DNA of 64,000 nucleotides from Actinomadura kijaniata NBRC 14229 (GTDB taxonomy: Bacteria > Actinomycetota > Actinomycetes > Streptosporangiales > Streptosporangiaceae): contig NZ_BCQR01000008.1 of assembly GCF_001552175.1 (NCBI RefSeq), positions 1 to 64,000 of the forward strand, written 5' to 3'. Within the stretch, counting starts at the first letter, position 1, and each line of letters begins with the position of its first letter. A program made the translations under genes and the position numbers. The notes beneath the pieces were generated by a model, which was given only the letters and a program-made list of their open reading frames with translations, was not told where the DNA came from and did not search any database. This document shows, in pieces, positions 37,141 to 45,095 of this stretch.

Positions 37141-38289
37141 TCAGCGGGTCAGGCCCCGGATCAGGTCGGCGACCCGGACGATCCCCGCGCACCGGCCCAC
37201 CTCGTCGGTCACCACCAGGTCGTCGTAGACCCGGTCGCCCTCCCCGCCCGTGGCGCCGCCGGCCGAGCTGCCCGCCGCCCGCAGCGCCGCGATCGCCGGG
37301 ACGGTGTGCGGCACCGTCCGGGGCGGGTCGGCCAGCCGCGCGGCGGGCTTGTGTGCGTGCAGGGCGTGCCCGTAGGCCCCCGACAGCCGCAGCAGGAACC
37401 GGCTCCGGTCCACGGTCGCGACCGGCCGCCGCCGCTCGTCCACCAGCACCACGCCGCTCACGCCCTCCTCGGCGGTCAGCACCGCCAGGACCTCCTCGGC
37501 GGTGGCGTCGTCGGGCATCGTGACCGCCGGGAGCGTGAACTCCGACACCCGCGGCCCGAGCGTCGTCTCCGGCCGCGGCCCGCGCGGCGCCTCCCGCGCC
37601 GCCACCGGGACGGTCACCGGCATCCCCGGCCGCCACTCCGGCGGCGCCAGCGCCGTGCCCTGCACCAGCCGCACCCCCAGGTCGCGGGCGCGCAGCACGT
37701 GCTCCTCGGCGGTCAGGCCGGGCGCCAGCAGGTGCGCGCCGATCCGGCCGGCCAGCTCCGCCACCGCCGTCACCAGCGCCGCCCGGCGCGGGTCCGACCC
37801 CGCCCGCCGCGCCAGCTCCCCGTCCAGCCGCACCAGGTAGGGGACCACGTCCACCAGCAGGTCCAGCGGGGCGTGCACCGCGCCGACCCCGTCCAGCGCC
37901 ACCAGGTAGCCGGCGCGCCGCAGCCCGTGCAGCGCCGCCGTCACCGGGAGCCGCAGCGCCGGCGGGAACCCGCCGCCCGCCGACAGGATCACCTCGTGCG
38001 GCCGGCGGCCCGTCGCGGTCAGCCCCTGGTGGAGCTCGGCCAGCACCGGATCGCCCTGCGCCAGGGTCTCGGCGCGCACCCCGATCTGCACCGGCAGCCG
38101 GGTGCCGAGGTCGGCGGCCGCGTGCGCGGCGTCCACCGCCGCCCGCACGTCCCGCGCGACCGGGTCGGCGGGGAGGGGGTCCAGCGGAACGGCGTGCGCC
38201 TCGACGGCCACGACCGCGCCGGTGCCGAGATCGACGACCGGCCGGAAGGCCGCCCGCGCCGGAACCAGGGCATCTACGGCTGCTGACAC
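37141..38289 (-). CDS. degenerate EAL domain protein with C-terminal CBS-like pair
   Basis: In its 382 residues an EAL-like domain (about 10-240) is followed by a tandem CBS-like region. The EAL fold is recognisable from FRPVVDLGTGAVVAVEA at the start and LGVRLVQGTALAPPEW near the end. Catalytic motifs have decayed: EAL reads EAH, the DDFG-type motif is DGVG, K-x-D is R-L-D, and the E-G-V-E motif is P-G-L-T. It is therefore unlikely to hydrolyse cyclic di-GMP but may bind a nucleotide. CATGAT 6 nt before the GTG supports this start over TTG 38307. It converges on the response regulator 16 bp away. Confidence 0.75.
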   Translation of the reverse strand: MSAAVDALVPARAAFRPVVDLGTGAVVAVEAHAVPLDPLPADPVARDVRAAVDAAHAAADLGTRLPVQIGVRAETLAQGDPVLAELHQGLTATGRRPHEVILSAGGGFPPALRLPVTAALHGLRRAGYLVALDGVGAVHAPLDLLVDVVPYLVRLDGELARRAGSDPRRAALVTAVAELAGRIGAHLLAPGLTAEEHVLRARDLGVRLVQGTALAPPEWRPGMPVTVPVAAREAPRGPRPETTLGPRVSEFTLPAVTMPDDATAEEVLAVLTAEEGVSGVVLVDERRRPVATVDRSRFLLRLSGAYGHALHAHKPAARLADPPRTVPHTVPAIAALRAAGSSAGGATGGEGDRVYDDLVVTDEVGRCAGIVRVADLIRGLTR

Positions 38290-38394
38290 AGCCGCATCAT
38301 GCGCCAAAAATCCGGCACGAAGGCCGTCGTCAGGTGGAATTCACACGGTGTTCCCCGGAACGGGGACCGTTTCGACAGCGTCCGGTCATGATCG

Positions 38395-38787
38395 TCACAG
38401 ACCGCTGTCACCGAACAGCGCGGTGACCCCGTACACCACGCCCGCCAGCGCCGCGGGCCACGCGTACGGCAGGATCTCCCCGCCCCGCAGCGCCTCCACC
38501 ACCACCGCGCCGACCAGCGCGACCGTCACCAGGTCCCCGGTCACCGCCGCGGCCCGCAGCTGGGCGCGCGAGCGGTGCCCGCCGTAGGCCCCGCCGGACG
38601 ACCTGCCCGACTCGTTGCGTCGGGTGCTCAGCAGCAGCGCGTACCCCGCCAGCACCCCGCCCGCGATCAGCCCGGTCGTCATCCGGTCGTCGACCGCCAG
38701 CACGGCGGCCACGGCGACGCCGGTGACCAGGATGAGCCCGGGCACGATCCAACGGCTGGCACTGCGGCGTTCGGACGCGATCCACAT
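38395..38787 (-). CDS. small membrane protein of unknown function
   Basis: A 130-residue protein with four hydrophobic segments and a basic middle loop. The start is ATG 38787, which has a well-spaced GGAGAGG; an ATG nine bases earlier abuts that site. I do not recognise a family. It is divergent from the first AIM24 gene. Confidence 0.6.
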   Translation of the reverse strand: MWIASERRSASRWIVPGLILVTGVAVAAVLAVDDRMTTGLIAGGVLAGYALLLSTRRNESGRSSGGAYGGHRSRAQLRAAAVTGDLVTVALVGAVVVEALRGGEILPYAWPAALAGVVYGVTALFGDSGL

Positions 38788-38873
38788 GGTCGACATCCTC
38801 TCCGACGGACGGGGGAGGCGGACAGCGCGGCGCGCCGGACCGCCGTCATGATCGACGGGTATGTTTCTGGACC

Positions 38874-39512
38874 GTGGCGCAATTTCGATTGAACGGCTCC
38901 AAGATGCTGGCCGTCGATCTGGCCGGCGAGACGATCAGGGCGCTGAACGGCTCCATGGTCGCCTACGAGGGCCAGATGACTTTCAAACGGCAGGGGATGA
39001 CCGGTGGCGAGGGCCTGCGCGGCGCGCTCAAACGCCGCATCGCGGGCGAGGGCATCACGCTGATGGAGATCAGCGGCCAGGGCACCGTCTACCTGGCTAG
39101 TGAGGCCACCGAGGTCACCCTGGTGCCCCTGAACGGCGACACCCTGTTCGCCGAGTCCGAGAGCCTGCTGGCCCTGGACGGGCAGCTGCAGACCGGCGTG
39201 CAGTTCGTCGGCCTGCGCGGCATGGGCACCGGCCAGGGACTGGCCACCACCAAGGTCCAGGGCCACGGCACCGCCGCGATCCTGTCGCACGGGCCGGCCA
39301 TCGCCCTGGAGGTCACCCCCCAGACGCCGCTGTGCGTCGACCCGCACGCCTACGTCGGCCACCTGGGACAGCTCCAGCAGGACGTGGTCACCGACGTGAA
39401 CTGGCGGACCGTGCTCGGCCAGGGGTCGGGCGAGAGCGTGCAGTTCCGGTACCAGGGCCACGGGATCGTCTACGTGCAGCCCGCCGAACGCACCGGAATC
39501 CTGGAGATCTGA
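38874..39512 (+). CDS. AIM24 family protein, copy 1
   Basis: A 212-residue beta-rich AIM24-family protein. It shows the repeated G-x-G-x-V-Y/A pattern (GQGTVYLA, GHGTAAIL, GHGIVYVQP) and a VDPHAYVGHL block. AIM24 proteins occur in bacteria and mitochondria without a firm bacterial function. TATGTT lies 8 nt before the GTG, implying a leaderless message. Its stop overlaps the next ATG by one base. Confidence 0.82.
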   Translation: MAQFRLNGSKMLAVDLAGETIRALNGSMVAYEGQMTFKRQGMTGGEGLRGALKRRIAGEGITLMEISGQGTVYLASEATEVTLVPLNGDTLFAESESLLALDGQLQTGVQFVGLRGMGTGQGLATTKVQGHGTAAILSHGPAIALEVTPQTPLCVDPHAYVGHLGQLQQDVVTDVNWRTVLGQGSGESVQFRYQGHGIVYVQPAERTGILEI

Positions 39513-40162
39513 TGCCCGGTTACCAGTCGATCAACTCGAAGATGCTCCAGGTCCCGATCGCACCGGGCCAGGAGGTCTACAGCAAGCGCGGCGCGATGCT
39601 CGCCTACACCGGCCGGGTGAACTTCGCGCCCACCACCACGGCCGGGCAGGGCGTCACCGGCACGATCGGCCGCGCGATGGCGGGCGAGCACACCGTGATG
39701 ATGCACGTCACCGGGCACGGCACGGCGATGTTCGGGCACGCCGGGCTGCACGTGCAGGTCGTCGACCTGCACGGCGACACCCTCTACGTCGAGGCCGACC
39801 GGCTCCTGGTGCACGACGCCTCGCTGAAGGTCGGCACCATGTTCATGGGCGAGCAGGGCGGCATCGGCGGCATCGTGCGCGGCGCCGTCAGCGGGCAGGG
39901 GCTGTTCACCACCACCCTCACCGGCAACGGCTCGTGCGCGCTGCTGTCGCACGGCGGCGTCATGGAGCTGCCCATCACCCCGCAGCGGCCCGTCCACGTG
40001 GACCCGCAGGCCTACGTCGCCCACCGCGGCCAGGTGCAGAACAAGCTCACCACGGCGGTGGGCCTGCGGGACCTGGTCGGGCGCGGCTCGGGCGAGGCGT
40101 TCCAGCTCCAGCTGAGCGGCCAGGGCGTCGTCTACGTGCAGGCCAGTGAGAGGAAGATCTGA
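39512..40162 (+). CDS. AIM24 family protein, copy 2
   Basis: A 216-residue paralogue of copy 1 with the same layout: SKMLQV opening, EHTVMMHVTGHGTAMF, VDPQAYVAHRG and a final SGQGVVYVQASE. It starts at the TGATG overlap and ends 2 bp before copy 3. Copies 1 and 2 are closer to each other than either is to copy 3. Confidence 0.82.
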   Translation: MPGYQSINSKMLQVPIAPGQEVYSKRGAMLAYTGRVNFAPTTTAGQGVTGTIGRAMAGEHTVMMHVTGHGTAMFGHAGLHVQVVDLHGDTLYVEADRLLVHDASLKVGTMFMGEQGGIGGIVRGAVSGQGLFTTTLTGNGSCALLSHGGVMELPITPQRPVHVDPQAYVAHRGQVQNKLTTAVGLRDLVGRGSGEAFQLQLSGQGVVYVQASERKI

Positions 40163-40164
40163 CC

Positions 40165-40917
40165 GTGAGCACCCCGACGTTCAACGCGACGACGCTGCCG
40201 TCCAACGACAACGTCAACCCCTACGCCTTCAGCGTGGACCTCGACGGCCAGTGGTTCGCCCAGAAGGGCAAGATGATCGCCTACTACGGGCGCATCCACT
40301 TCGAGAACCTGTCGGCGGGCCCGCTGGACCAGCTGGTGCGCGCCCACTTCCACTCCCCGCTGTACGCCCACGACTGGATCGTCGCCCAGGGGCAGGGCAA
40401 GCTCGTGCTGGCCGACCGAGGCTTCGACGTCAACTCCTTCGACCTCGACAACGGCAACCTGACGATCCGCGCGGGCAACCTGCTGGCGTTCGAGCCGGGC
40501 CTGGAGCTCAAGCAGTCGATCATCCCGGGGTTCCTCACCCTGATCGGCACCGGCCGGTTCGTGGCCGCCTCCAACGGCCCGGTCCACTTCGTCGAGCCGC
40601 CGATCCGCGTCGACCCGCAGGCGCTGCTGGGCTGGGCCGACTGCCCGTCGCCGTGCCACCACTACGACCACTCCTACATGCGCGGCGTGCTCGGCATGGC
40701 GCGCGGCCTGTTCGGGATCGGCGGGACCTCCGGCGAGGAGCACCAGTTCGACTTCACCGGCCAGGGCACCGTGCTGATGCAGTCCTCGGAGGTCGTCACC
40801 AACGAGGACACGCTGCTGCGCGACCTGGAGGGCCAGATCGGCATGCTCGGCGTCGGCGGCCTCCAGCGCCTCAACCAGACGATCTCCCAGCGCCTGGCGG
40901 CCGAACGCCAGGAGTGA
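40165..40917 (+). CDS. AIM24 family protein, copy 3 (longer variant)
   Basis: A 250-residue diverged paralogue with VDPQALLGW in place of the VDPxAYV motif and an added segment that includes CPSPCHHYDHSYMRG. The C-terminus has a helical extension of about 35 residues. The GTG start follows copy 2 by 2 bp. The CxxxCHHxxH-type cluster could bind a metal; this is inference. Confidence 0.8.
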   Translation: MSTPTFNATTLPSNDNVNPYAFSVDLDGQWFAQKGKMIAYYGRIHFENLSAGPLDQLVRAHFHSPLYAHDWIVAQGQGKLVLADRGFDVNSFDLDNGNLTIRAGNLLAFEPGLELKQSIIPGFLTLIGTGRFVAASNGPVHFVEPPIRVDPQALLGWADCPSPCHHYDHSYMRGVLGMARGLFGIGGTSGEEHQFDFTGQGTVLMQSSEVVTNEDTLLRDLEGQIGMLGVGGLQRLNQTISQRLAAERQE

Positions 40918-40920
40918 CGG

Positions 40921-40953
40921 CCGGGAGGCGACCGGCCCCCGGCCGCCTCCCGG
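40921..40953. terminator. terminator between AIM24 cluster and VOC gene
   Basis: CCGGGAGGCG (40921-40930) is perfectly complementary to CGCCTCCCGG (40944-40953). It lies between convergent genes and may act in both directions. Confidence 0.7.
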
Positions 40954-40974
40954 ACATCCGGGCCGGCTTCCGGA

Positions 40975-41745
40975 TCAGCCCTCGGGGTCCGGGGCCGGGG
41001 TCATGACGCGGAACTCCGTCCCGAACGGGTCGCGGACCGTCGCCCACCGGCCCCACGGGGTGTCCAGCGGCTCGCTCACCTGCGACCCGCCGCCGTCCCG
41101 GACCGCGCGCAGCGCCGCGTCCACGTCGTCGACCGCGAAGTAGGTGACCCACGTCGACCGGACCGCCCGCGGGTCGTCCTGGATGCCCCCGATGTAGCGC
41201 CCGTCGGGCCGCCTGAGCACCACGAAGCCCGGCGCCTCGGCCACCGGCTCCGCCTGGAGATCGAAGACCGCCCGGTAGAACTCCCGGGCCTGCTCCCCCC
41301 GGGGGGTGTGCAGCTCGTTCCACAGCAGCGAGCCGTGCTCGTTGACGATCACCGAGCCGATGTGCGCCCGGCCCTGCCACAGCCCGAACTGCGCCCCGGT
41401 CGAGTCCTTCACGATCGCCATGCGGCCCTGCTCCAGCACGTCGTCGGCGGGCGCCACCACGGTGCCGCCCGCGTCGGTGACGCGCTTGAGCGTCCCGTCG
41501 CAGTCGTCGGTGGCGAAGTGCATCTGCCACCAGTAGTCGGCGTCCGGCTCGTCGTTGCGTATCATCCCGGCGACCTGCTGGCCGTCCTTCAGACACAGCT
41601 GGTAGTGGCCGCCCTCGGGGCCCACGTCGTGGAACTCCCAGCCGAACAGCCCCCCGTAGAACCGCCGGGCCCGCTCGATGTCGGGGATCCCGAGGTCCAG
41701 CCATGTGGGGGTGCCCTCCGGCGCGTTGCTCGTGTTCCGGACCAT
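40975..41745 (-). CDS. two-domain VOC (glyoxalase-like) protein
   Basis: A 256-residue protein made of two vicinal-oxygen-chelate domains (about 12-125 and 135-250). Domain one opens with PTWLDLGIPDIERARRFYGGLFGWEF, domain two with WNELHTPRGEQAREFYRAVF. It resembles actinomycete CFP-30B-like hydroxylase-type proteins; the reaction is unknown. ATG 41745 is preceded by AAAGGAG at good spacing. Confidence 0.85.
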   Translation of the reverse strand: MVRNTSNAPEGTPTWLDLGIPDIERARRFYGGLFGWEFHDVGPEGGHYQLCLKDGQQVAGMIRNDEPDADYWWQMHFATDDCDGTLKRVTDAGGTVVAPADDVLEQGRMAIVKDSTGAQFGLWQGRAHIGSVIVNEHGSLLWNELHTPRGEQAREFYRAVFDLQAEPVAEAPGFVVLRRPDGRYIGGIQDDPRAVRSTWVTYFAVDDVDAALRAVRDGGGSQVSEPLDTPWGRWATVRDPFGTEFRVMTPAPDPEG

Positions 41746-41921
41746 CGCGCACACTCCTTTGTCGCGCTCGCGTCGTGTCTGCGTGTCTTGTCCGTGTGTC
41801 CTACCTGCGTTTTCGCCGGTTCCATCCTCTCGCGGACACCCTCCGTTCGCACTTTTGTTCGAGTAAATTCGATGTGGCCGGACCCGGCCGAGCCCCGGCC
41901 CGCGTCACGTACACTGATCAG

Positions 41922-41942
41922 ATGATTTCGCTCCTGTGCTGA
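41922..41942 (+). CDS. candidate leader peptide MISLLC
   Basis: An ATG directly placed for leaderless translation (TACACT, 6 nt) opens ATG-ATT-TCG-CTC-CTG-TGC-TGA. ABC-F genes in Gram-positives are often controlled by ribosome stalling on such leaders. There are no repeats of one codon, so any effector is a guess; a terminal Cys codon is the only notable residue. Confidence 0.4.
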   Translation: MISLLC

Positions 41943-41952
41943 CAGAGCTTCG

Positions 41953-41989
41953 AGCGCGTCGCGGCCATGGGCCCGTGGCGCGCTGTTTT
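41953..41989 (+). terminator. candidate attenuator hairpin
   Basis: AGCGCG (41953-41958) pairs with CGCGCT (41979-41984), enclosing an inner GGCC/GGCC stem with an ATG loop (41963-41973). GTTTTG follows directly. Placed 10 nt after the leader peptide stop and 90 nt before the ABC-F start, it could be a conditional terminator. Confidence 0.45.
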
Positions 41990-42078
41990 GTGCCCGCCGC
42001 GCCGCCGACCCCCGGTGGCCGCGCCGCCAGCGGGCCGCCTGTCCGCCGCCGAGCCGTCCGTCAGGGAGCTCCGTCACC

Positions 42079-43677
42079 GTGATCATTGCCAACGACATCG
42101 AGCTGCGCGCCGGATCCCGGCTGCTGATCGAAGGCGCCACCTTCCGGGTCAACCCCGGCGACCGGGTCGGCTTCGTCGGCCGCAACGGGGCCGGCAAGAC
42201 CACCCTCACCAAGGTCCTGGCCGGGGAGGCCCAGCCCGCGCAGGGCGGCGTCACCCGCTCGGGCACCATCGGCTACCTGCCACAGGACCCGCGCGGGGTG
42301 GACCTGGAGGAGCTGGCGCGCGACCGCATCCTGTCGGCGCGCGGCCTGGACGAGGTGATGCGCAAGCTGCGCGCGGCCGAGGAACGGATGGCCACCGCCA
42401 CCGGGACCGAACGCGACAAGGCCGTGCGCAAGTACGGCCGCCTGGAGGAGCGGCTGCACATCCTCGGCGGCTACGCCGCCGAGGCCGAGGCCGCCTCGAT
42501 CGCCTCCAGCCTCGGCCTGCCCGACCGGGTGCTGGGCCAGCCGCTGGGCACGCTGTCGGGCGGCCAGCGGCGCCGCGTCGAGCTGGCGCGGATCCTGTTC
42601 TCCGACGCCGACACGCTGCTGCTGGACGAGCCCACCAACCACCTGGACGCCGACTCGGTCGTGTGGCTGCGCGACTACCTGAAGTCGCACCAGGGCGGCC
42701 TGGTCGTGATCAGCCACGACGTGGAGCTGCTGGACGCCGTCGTCAACCGGGTGTTCCACCTGGACGCCAACCGCTCGGTGATCGACATCTACAACGTCGG
42801 CTGGAAGAAGTACCTGGAGCAGCGCGAGACCGACGAGCGCCGCCGCAAGCGCGAGTCCGCCAACGCCCAGCGGCAGGCGTCGGCGCTGCTGAGCCAGGCC
42901 GACAAGATGCGCGCCAAGGCCACCAAGGCCAAGGCCGCCCAGCAGATGGACCGCCGCGCCCGCCAGCTGCTGGCCGGGGTCGAGGGGGAGCGGCAGTCCG
43001 ACAAGGTGGCCAAGATCCGGTTCCCGGATCCGGCGCCGTGCGGCAAAACCCCCCTCACCGCGACGGGTTTGTCGAAATCGTACGGATCCTTGGAGATCTT
43101 CACCGACGTCGACCTGGCCATCGACCGGGGCAGCCGGGTCGTCATCCTCGGCCTGAACGGCGCCGGGAAGACCACCCTGCTGCGCATCCTGGCGGGCGTC
43201 GACAAGCCCGACACCGGCGGCGTGGTCGCCGGGCACGGGCTGCGCATCGGCTACTACGCCCAGGAGCACGAGACCCTCGACACCGAGCGCTCGGTGCTGG
43301 AGAACATGCAGTCGGCCGCGCCGGACCTGGCGCCGGTGGAGGTCCGCAAGATCCTGGGGTCGTTCCTGTTCTCCGGCGACGACGTCGACAAGCCCGCCGG
43401 GGTGCTGTCGGGCGGCGAGAAGACCCGGCTCGCCCTGGCGACGCTGGTGGTCTCCAGCGCCAACGTCCTGCTGCTGGACGAGCCCACCAACAACCTCGAC
43501 CCGGCCAGCCGCGCGGAGATCCTCGCGGCGCTGCGCACCTTCACCGGAGCGATCGTCATGGTGACGCACGACGAGGGCGCGGTGGAGGCGCTCCGACCGG
43601 AAAGAGTGATTTTGCTGCCCGATGGTGTGGAAGACATCTGGAGTGACGAGTTTTCCGATCTGGTGGCCCTGGCGTGA
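42079..43677 (+). CDS. ABC-F family ATPase (ribosome-associated)
   Basis: A 532-residue soluble protein with two ABC domains and no membrane part. Walker A motifs are GRNGAGKTT and GLNGAGKTT; signatures are LSGGQRRR and LSGGEKTR; both Walker B acids are present (LLLDEPTNHLD, LLLDEPTNNLD). The linker of about 80 charged, Arg/Lys/Gln-rich residues matches the P-site tRNA interaction motif. Members either tune translation (EttA-like) or protect ribosomes from antibiotics; sequence alone does not separate these. GTG start has GGGAG upstream. Confidence 0.9.
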   Translation: MIIANDIELRAGSRLLIEGATFRVNPGDRVGFVGRNGAGKTTLTKVLAGEAQPAQGGVTRSGTIGYLPQDPRGVDLEELARDRILSARGLDEVMRKLRAAEERMATATGTERDKAVRKYGRLEERLHILGGYAAEAEAASIASSLGLPDRVLGQPLGTLSGGQRRRVELARILFSDADTLLLDEPTNHLDADSVVWLRDYLKSHQGGLVVISHDVELLDAVVNRVFHLDANRSVIDIYNVGWKKYLEQRETDERRRKRESANAQRQASALLSQADKMRAKATKAKAAQQMDRRARQLLAGVEGERQSDKVAKIRFPDPAPCGKTPLTATGLSKSYGSLEIFTDVDLAIDRGSRVVILGLNGAGKTTLLRILAGVDKPDTGGVVAGHGLRIGYYAQEHETLDTERSVLENMQSAAPDLAPVEVRKILGSFLFSGDDVDKPAGVLSGGEKTRLALATLVVSSANVLLLDEPTNNLDPASRAEILAALRTFTGAIVMVTHDEGAVEALRPERVILLPDGVEDIWSDEFSDLVALA

Positions 43678-43683
43678 CCTGCA

Positions 43684-43745
43684 GATCGGCTTCGGCAGAT
43701 CTTTTCTGGCCGAGTGGGTAGCCGAACGCGCGGGAATGACTGATC
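43684..43745 (+). promoter_or_regulatory. GATC-rich promoter region of the Gbn-like gene
   Basis: GATC occurs at 43684, 43698 and 43742 in the short gap before the Gbn-like gene, with three more (44041, 44086, 44114) after it. Streptomyces Gbn binds GATC-containing sites, so autoregulation is plausible. GATAAC at 43755-43760 may be a -10. Confidence 0.4.
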
Positions 43746-43793
43746 ATGGCGGGGGATAACGCAGCGGTCACCACATCACTACGGGAGGTACTC

Positions 43794-44006
43794 GTGGCCG
43801 AGACCCTCAAGAAGGGCACCCGCGTGACCGGTGCCGAGCGCGACAAGCTGGCGGCGGAACTCAAGAAGAGGTACGACTCCGGCGAGAGCATCCGCGCCTT
43901 GGCAGCCGCCACCGGCCGCTCCTACGGGTTCATCCACCGGATTCTCACCGAGTCCGGTGTCAACCTGCGTGGTCGCGGCGGCGCGACCCGTGGCAAGAAG
44001 TCCTGA
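43794..44006 (+). CDS. Gbn-like small HTH nucleoid-associated protein
   Basis: A 70-residue basic protein: VAETLKKGTRVTGAERDKLAAEL, then an HTH (SIRALAAATGRSYGFIHRILTES), then a Gly/Arg-rich tail. It looks like Streptomyces SCO1839 (Gbn), which binds GATC sites genome-wide, and as I recall the neighbourhood (ABC-F, Gbn, enoyl-CoA hydratase) is shared. The GTG at 43794 is chosen for its GGGAGGT site 6 bp upstream; a frame-open ATG at 43746 lacks one. Confidence 0.85.
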   Translation: MAETLKKGTRVTGAERDKLAAELKKRYDSGESIRALAAATGRSYGFIHRILTESGVNLRGRGGATRGKKS

Positions 44007-44196
44007 ACGGACGTCGAACCCCCGGATGAGCGCACCGCCCGATCCGCCGTCGCGGCCGACCGAGTAGGGTTCGGTCGCGGCGGCGGATCGGCGGCACCGC
44101 CCGGTCGCCCGGCGATCGGGTGAGGCCTTCCTGCCGCCGTGCACGAGGGAACGGTGTCACTGGCAGGTGACGCCGCACTGGCGGAAAGGAAGCGTC

Positions 44197-45018
44197 ATGG
44201 TGGACGCGAGGAGTGGGAGCCCGCGGCCGGAACCGGTCACGGAACCGGCCGCGGACCTGGCCGAGGCCGGCCTGCGTCTGGAGGTGGACGGGGCGGTCGC
44301 GACCGTCGTCCTGGACCGGCCCGAGCGCCGCAACGCCATGACGTTCGCCACCTGGCGCGGCCTGGCGCGCATCGGCCGGTCCCTGCCCCCGCAGGTGCGG
44401 GTGGTCGTGCTGCGCGGCGAGGGGCCCTCGTTCTCGGCCGGCATCGACCTGTCGATGTTCTCCGGCGGTTCGGGGGAGTCGCTGCCCGACGGGAGCGACT
44501 TCGCCGCCTCGGACGCGTTCATCGCCGAGTTGCAGGAGGGCTACACCTGGCTGCGCGACCCCCGCTTCGTCACGGTCGCGGCCATCCACGGCCACGTCAT
44601 CGGCGGCGGGTTCCAGCTCGCGCTGGCCTGTGACATCCGCGTCGCGGCCGACGACGTGAGGCTGTGCATGAAGGAGCCGGCGCTCGGCCTGGTCCCGGAC
44701 CTCACCGGCACCAAGCCCCTGGTCGAGATCGTCGGGGTGAACCGGGCGCTGGAGCTGTGCCTGACCGCCCGCACGATCCTGGCCGACGAGGCCCAGCGCC
44801 TCGGCCTCGCCGAGATCGTGGTGCCGCGCGAGGGCCTCGACGACGCCGTCAGGGAGCTGGTCGGCTCGCTGCTGGCGGTCGACCCCGGCGCGGCCGTCGC
44901 CACCAAGCGGCTGCTGCTGGAGGCCACCGAGAACACCCTTGAGGAGCAGTGCGCCGCCGAGCGCCGCGAGCAGATCGGCCGCCTGCGCGAGATGGCCGAG
45001 GCCCGGCGCCAGGGCTGA
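44197..45018 (+). CDS. enoyl-CoA hydratase/isomerase family protein
   Basis: A 273-residue crotonase-fold protein. The oxyanion-hole segments are FSAGIDL and GGGFQLALACDIRVA; the acidic catalytic position corresponds to KEPALGLVPD. This suggests a role in fatty acid beta-oxidation or a related CoA ester reaction; the substrate is unknown. ATG 44197 is chosen because AAAGGAAG precedes it. Confidence 0.88.
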   Translation: MVDARSGSPRPEPVTEPAADLAEAGLRLEVDGAVATVVLDRPERRNAMTFATWRGLARIGRSLPPQVRVVVLRGEGPSFSAGIDLSMFSGGSGESLPDGSDFAASDAFIAELQEGYTWLRDPRFVTVAAIHGHVIGGGFQLALACDIRVAADDVRLCMKEPALGLVPDLTGTKPLVEIVGVNRALELCLTARTILADEAQRLGLAEIVVPREGLDDAVRELVGSLLAVDPGAAVATKRLLLEATENTLEEQCAAERREQIGRLREMAEARRQG

Positions 45019-45033
45019 CCCCCACGACACGCG

Positions 45034-45064
45034 AACGGCCCGGACCGCGCAGGTCCGGGCCGTT
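45034..45064. terminator. bidirectional terminator
   Basis: AACGGCCCGGACC (45034-45046) and GGTCCGGGCCGTT (45052-45064) form a perfect 13-bp stem with a GCGCA loop between convergent enoyl-CoA hydratase and S15 peptidase genes. The AA/TT ends give a short U-run in either direction. Confidence 0.88.
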
Positions 45065-45095
45065 GCTCGTGCCGTACTCGCCTACTTCGGCCCGC

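Larger units (their letters stand above)
41746..42078 (+). promoter_or_regulatory. regulatory region ahead of the ABC-F gene
   Basis: This 333-bp stretch has no full-size gene. It carries the minus-strand VOC promoter and the plus-strand ABC-F leader. TACACT (41910-41915) lies 6 nt before an ATG that opens a 6-codon ORF, the palindrome CTGATCAG (41914-41921) overlaps that start site, and a hairpin with a T-tract follows. The ABC-F start comes 136 nt after the small ORF. Confidence 0.5.

Noticed and set aside
37141-38307. TTG 38307 as start of the EAL/CBS gene
   Set aside because: The GTG at 38289 has a -10-like CATGAT at ideal distance; the extra six residues have no support.
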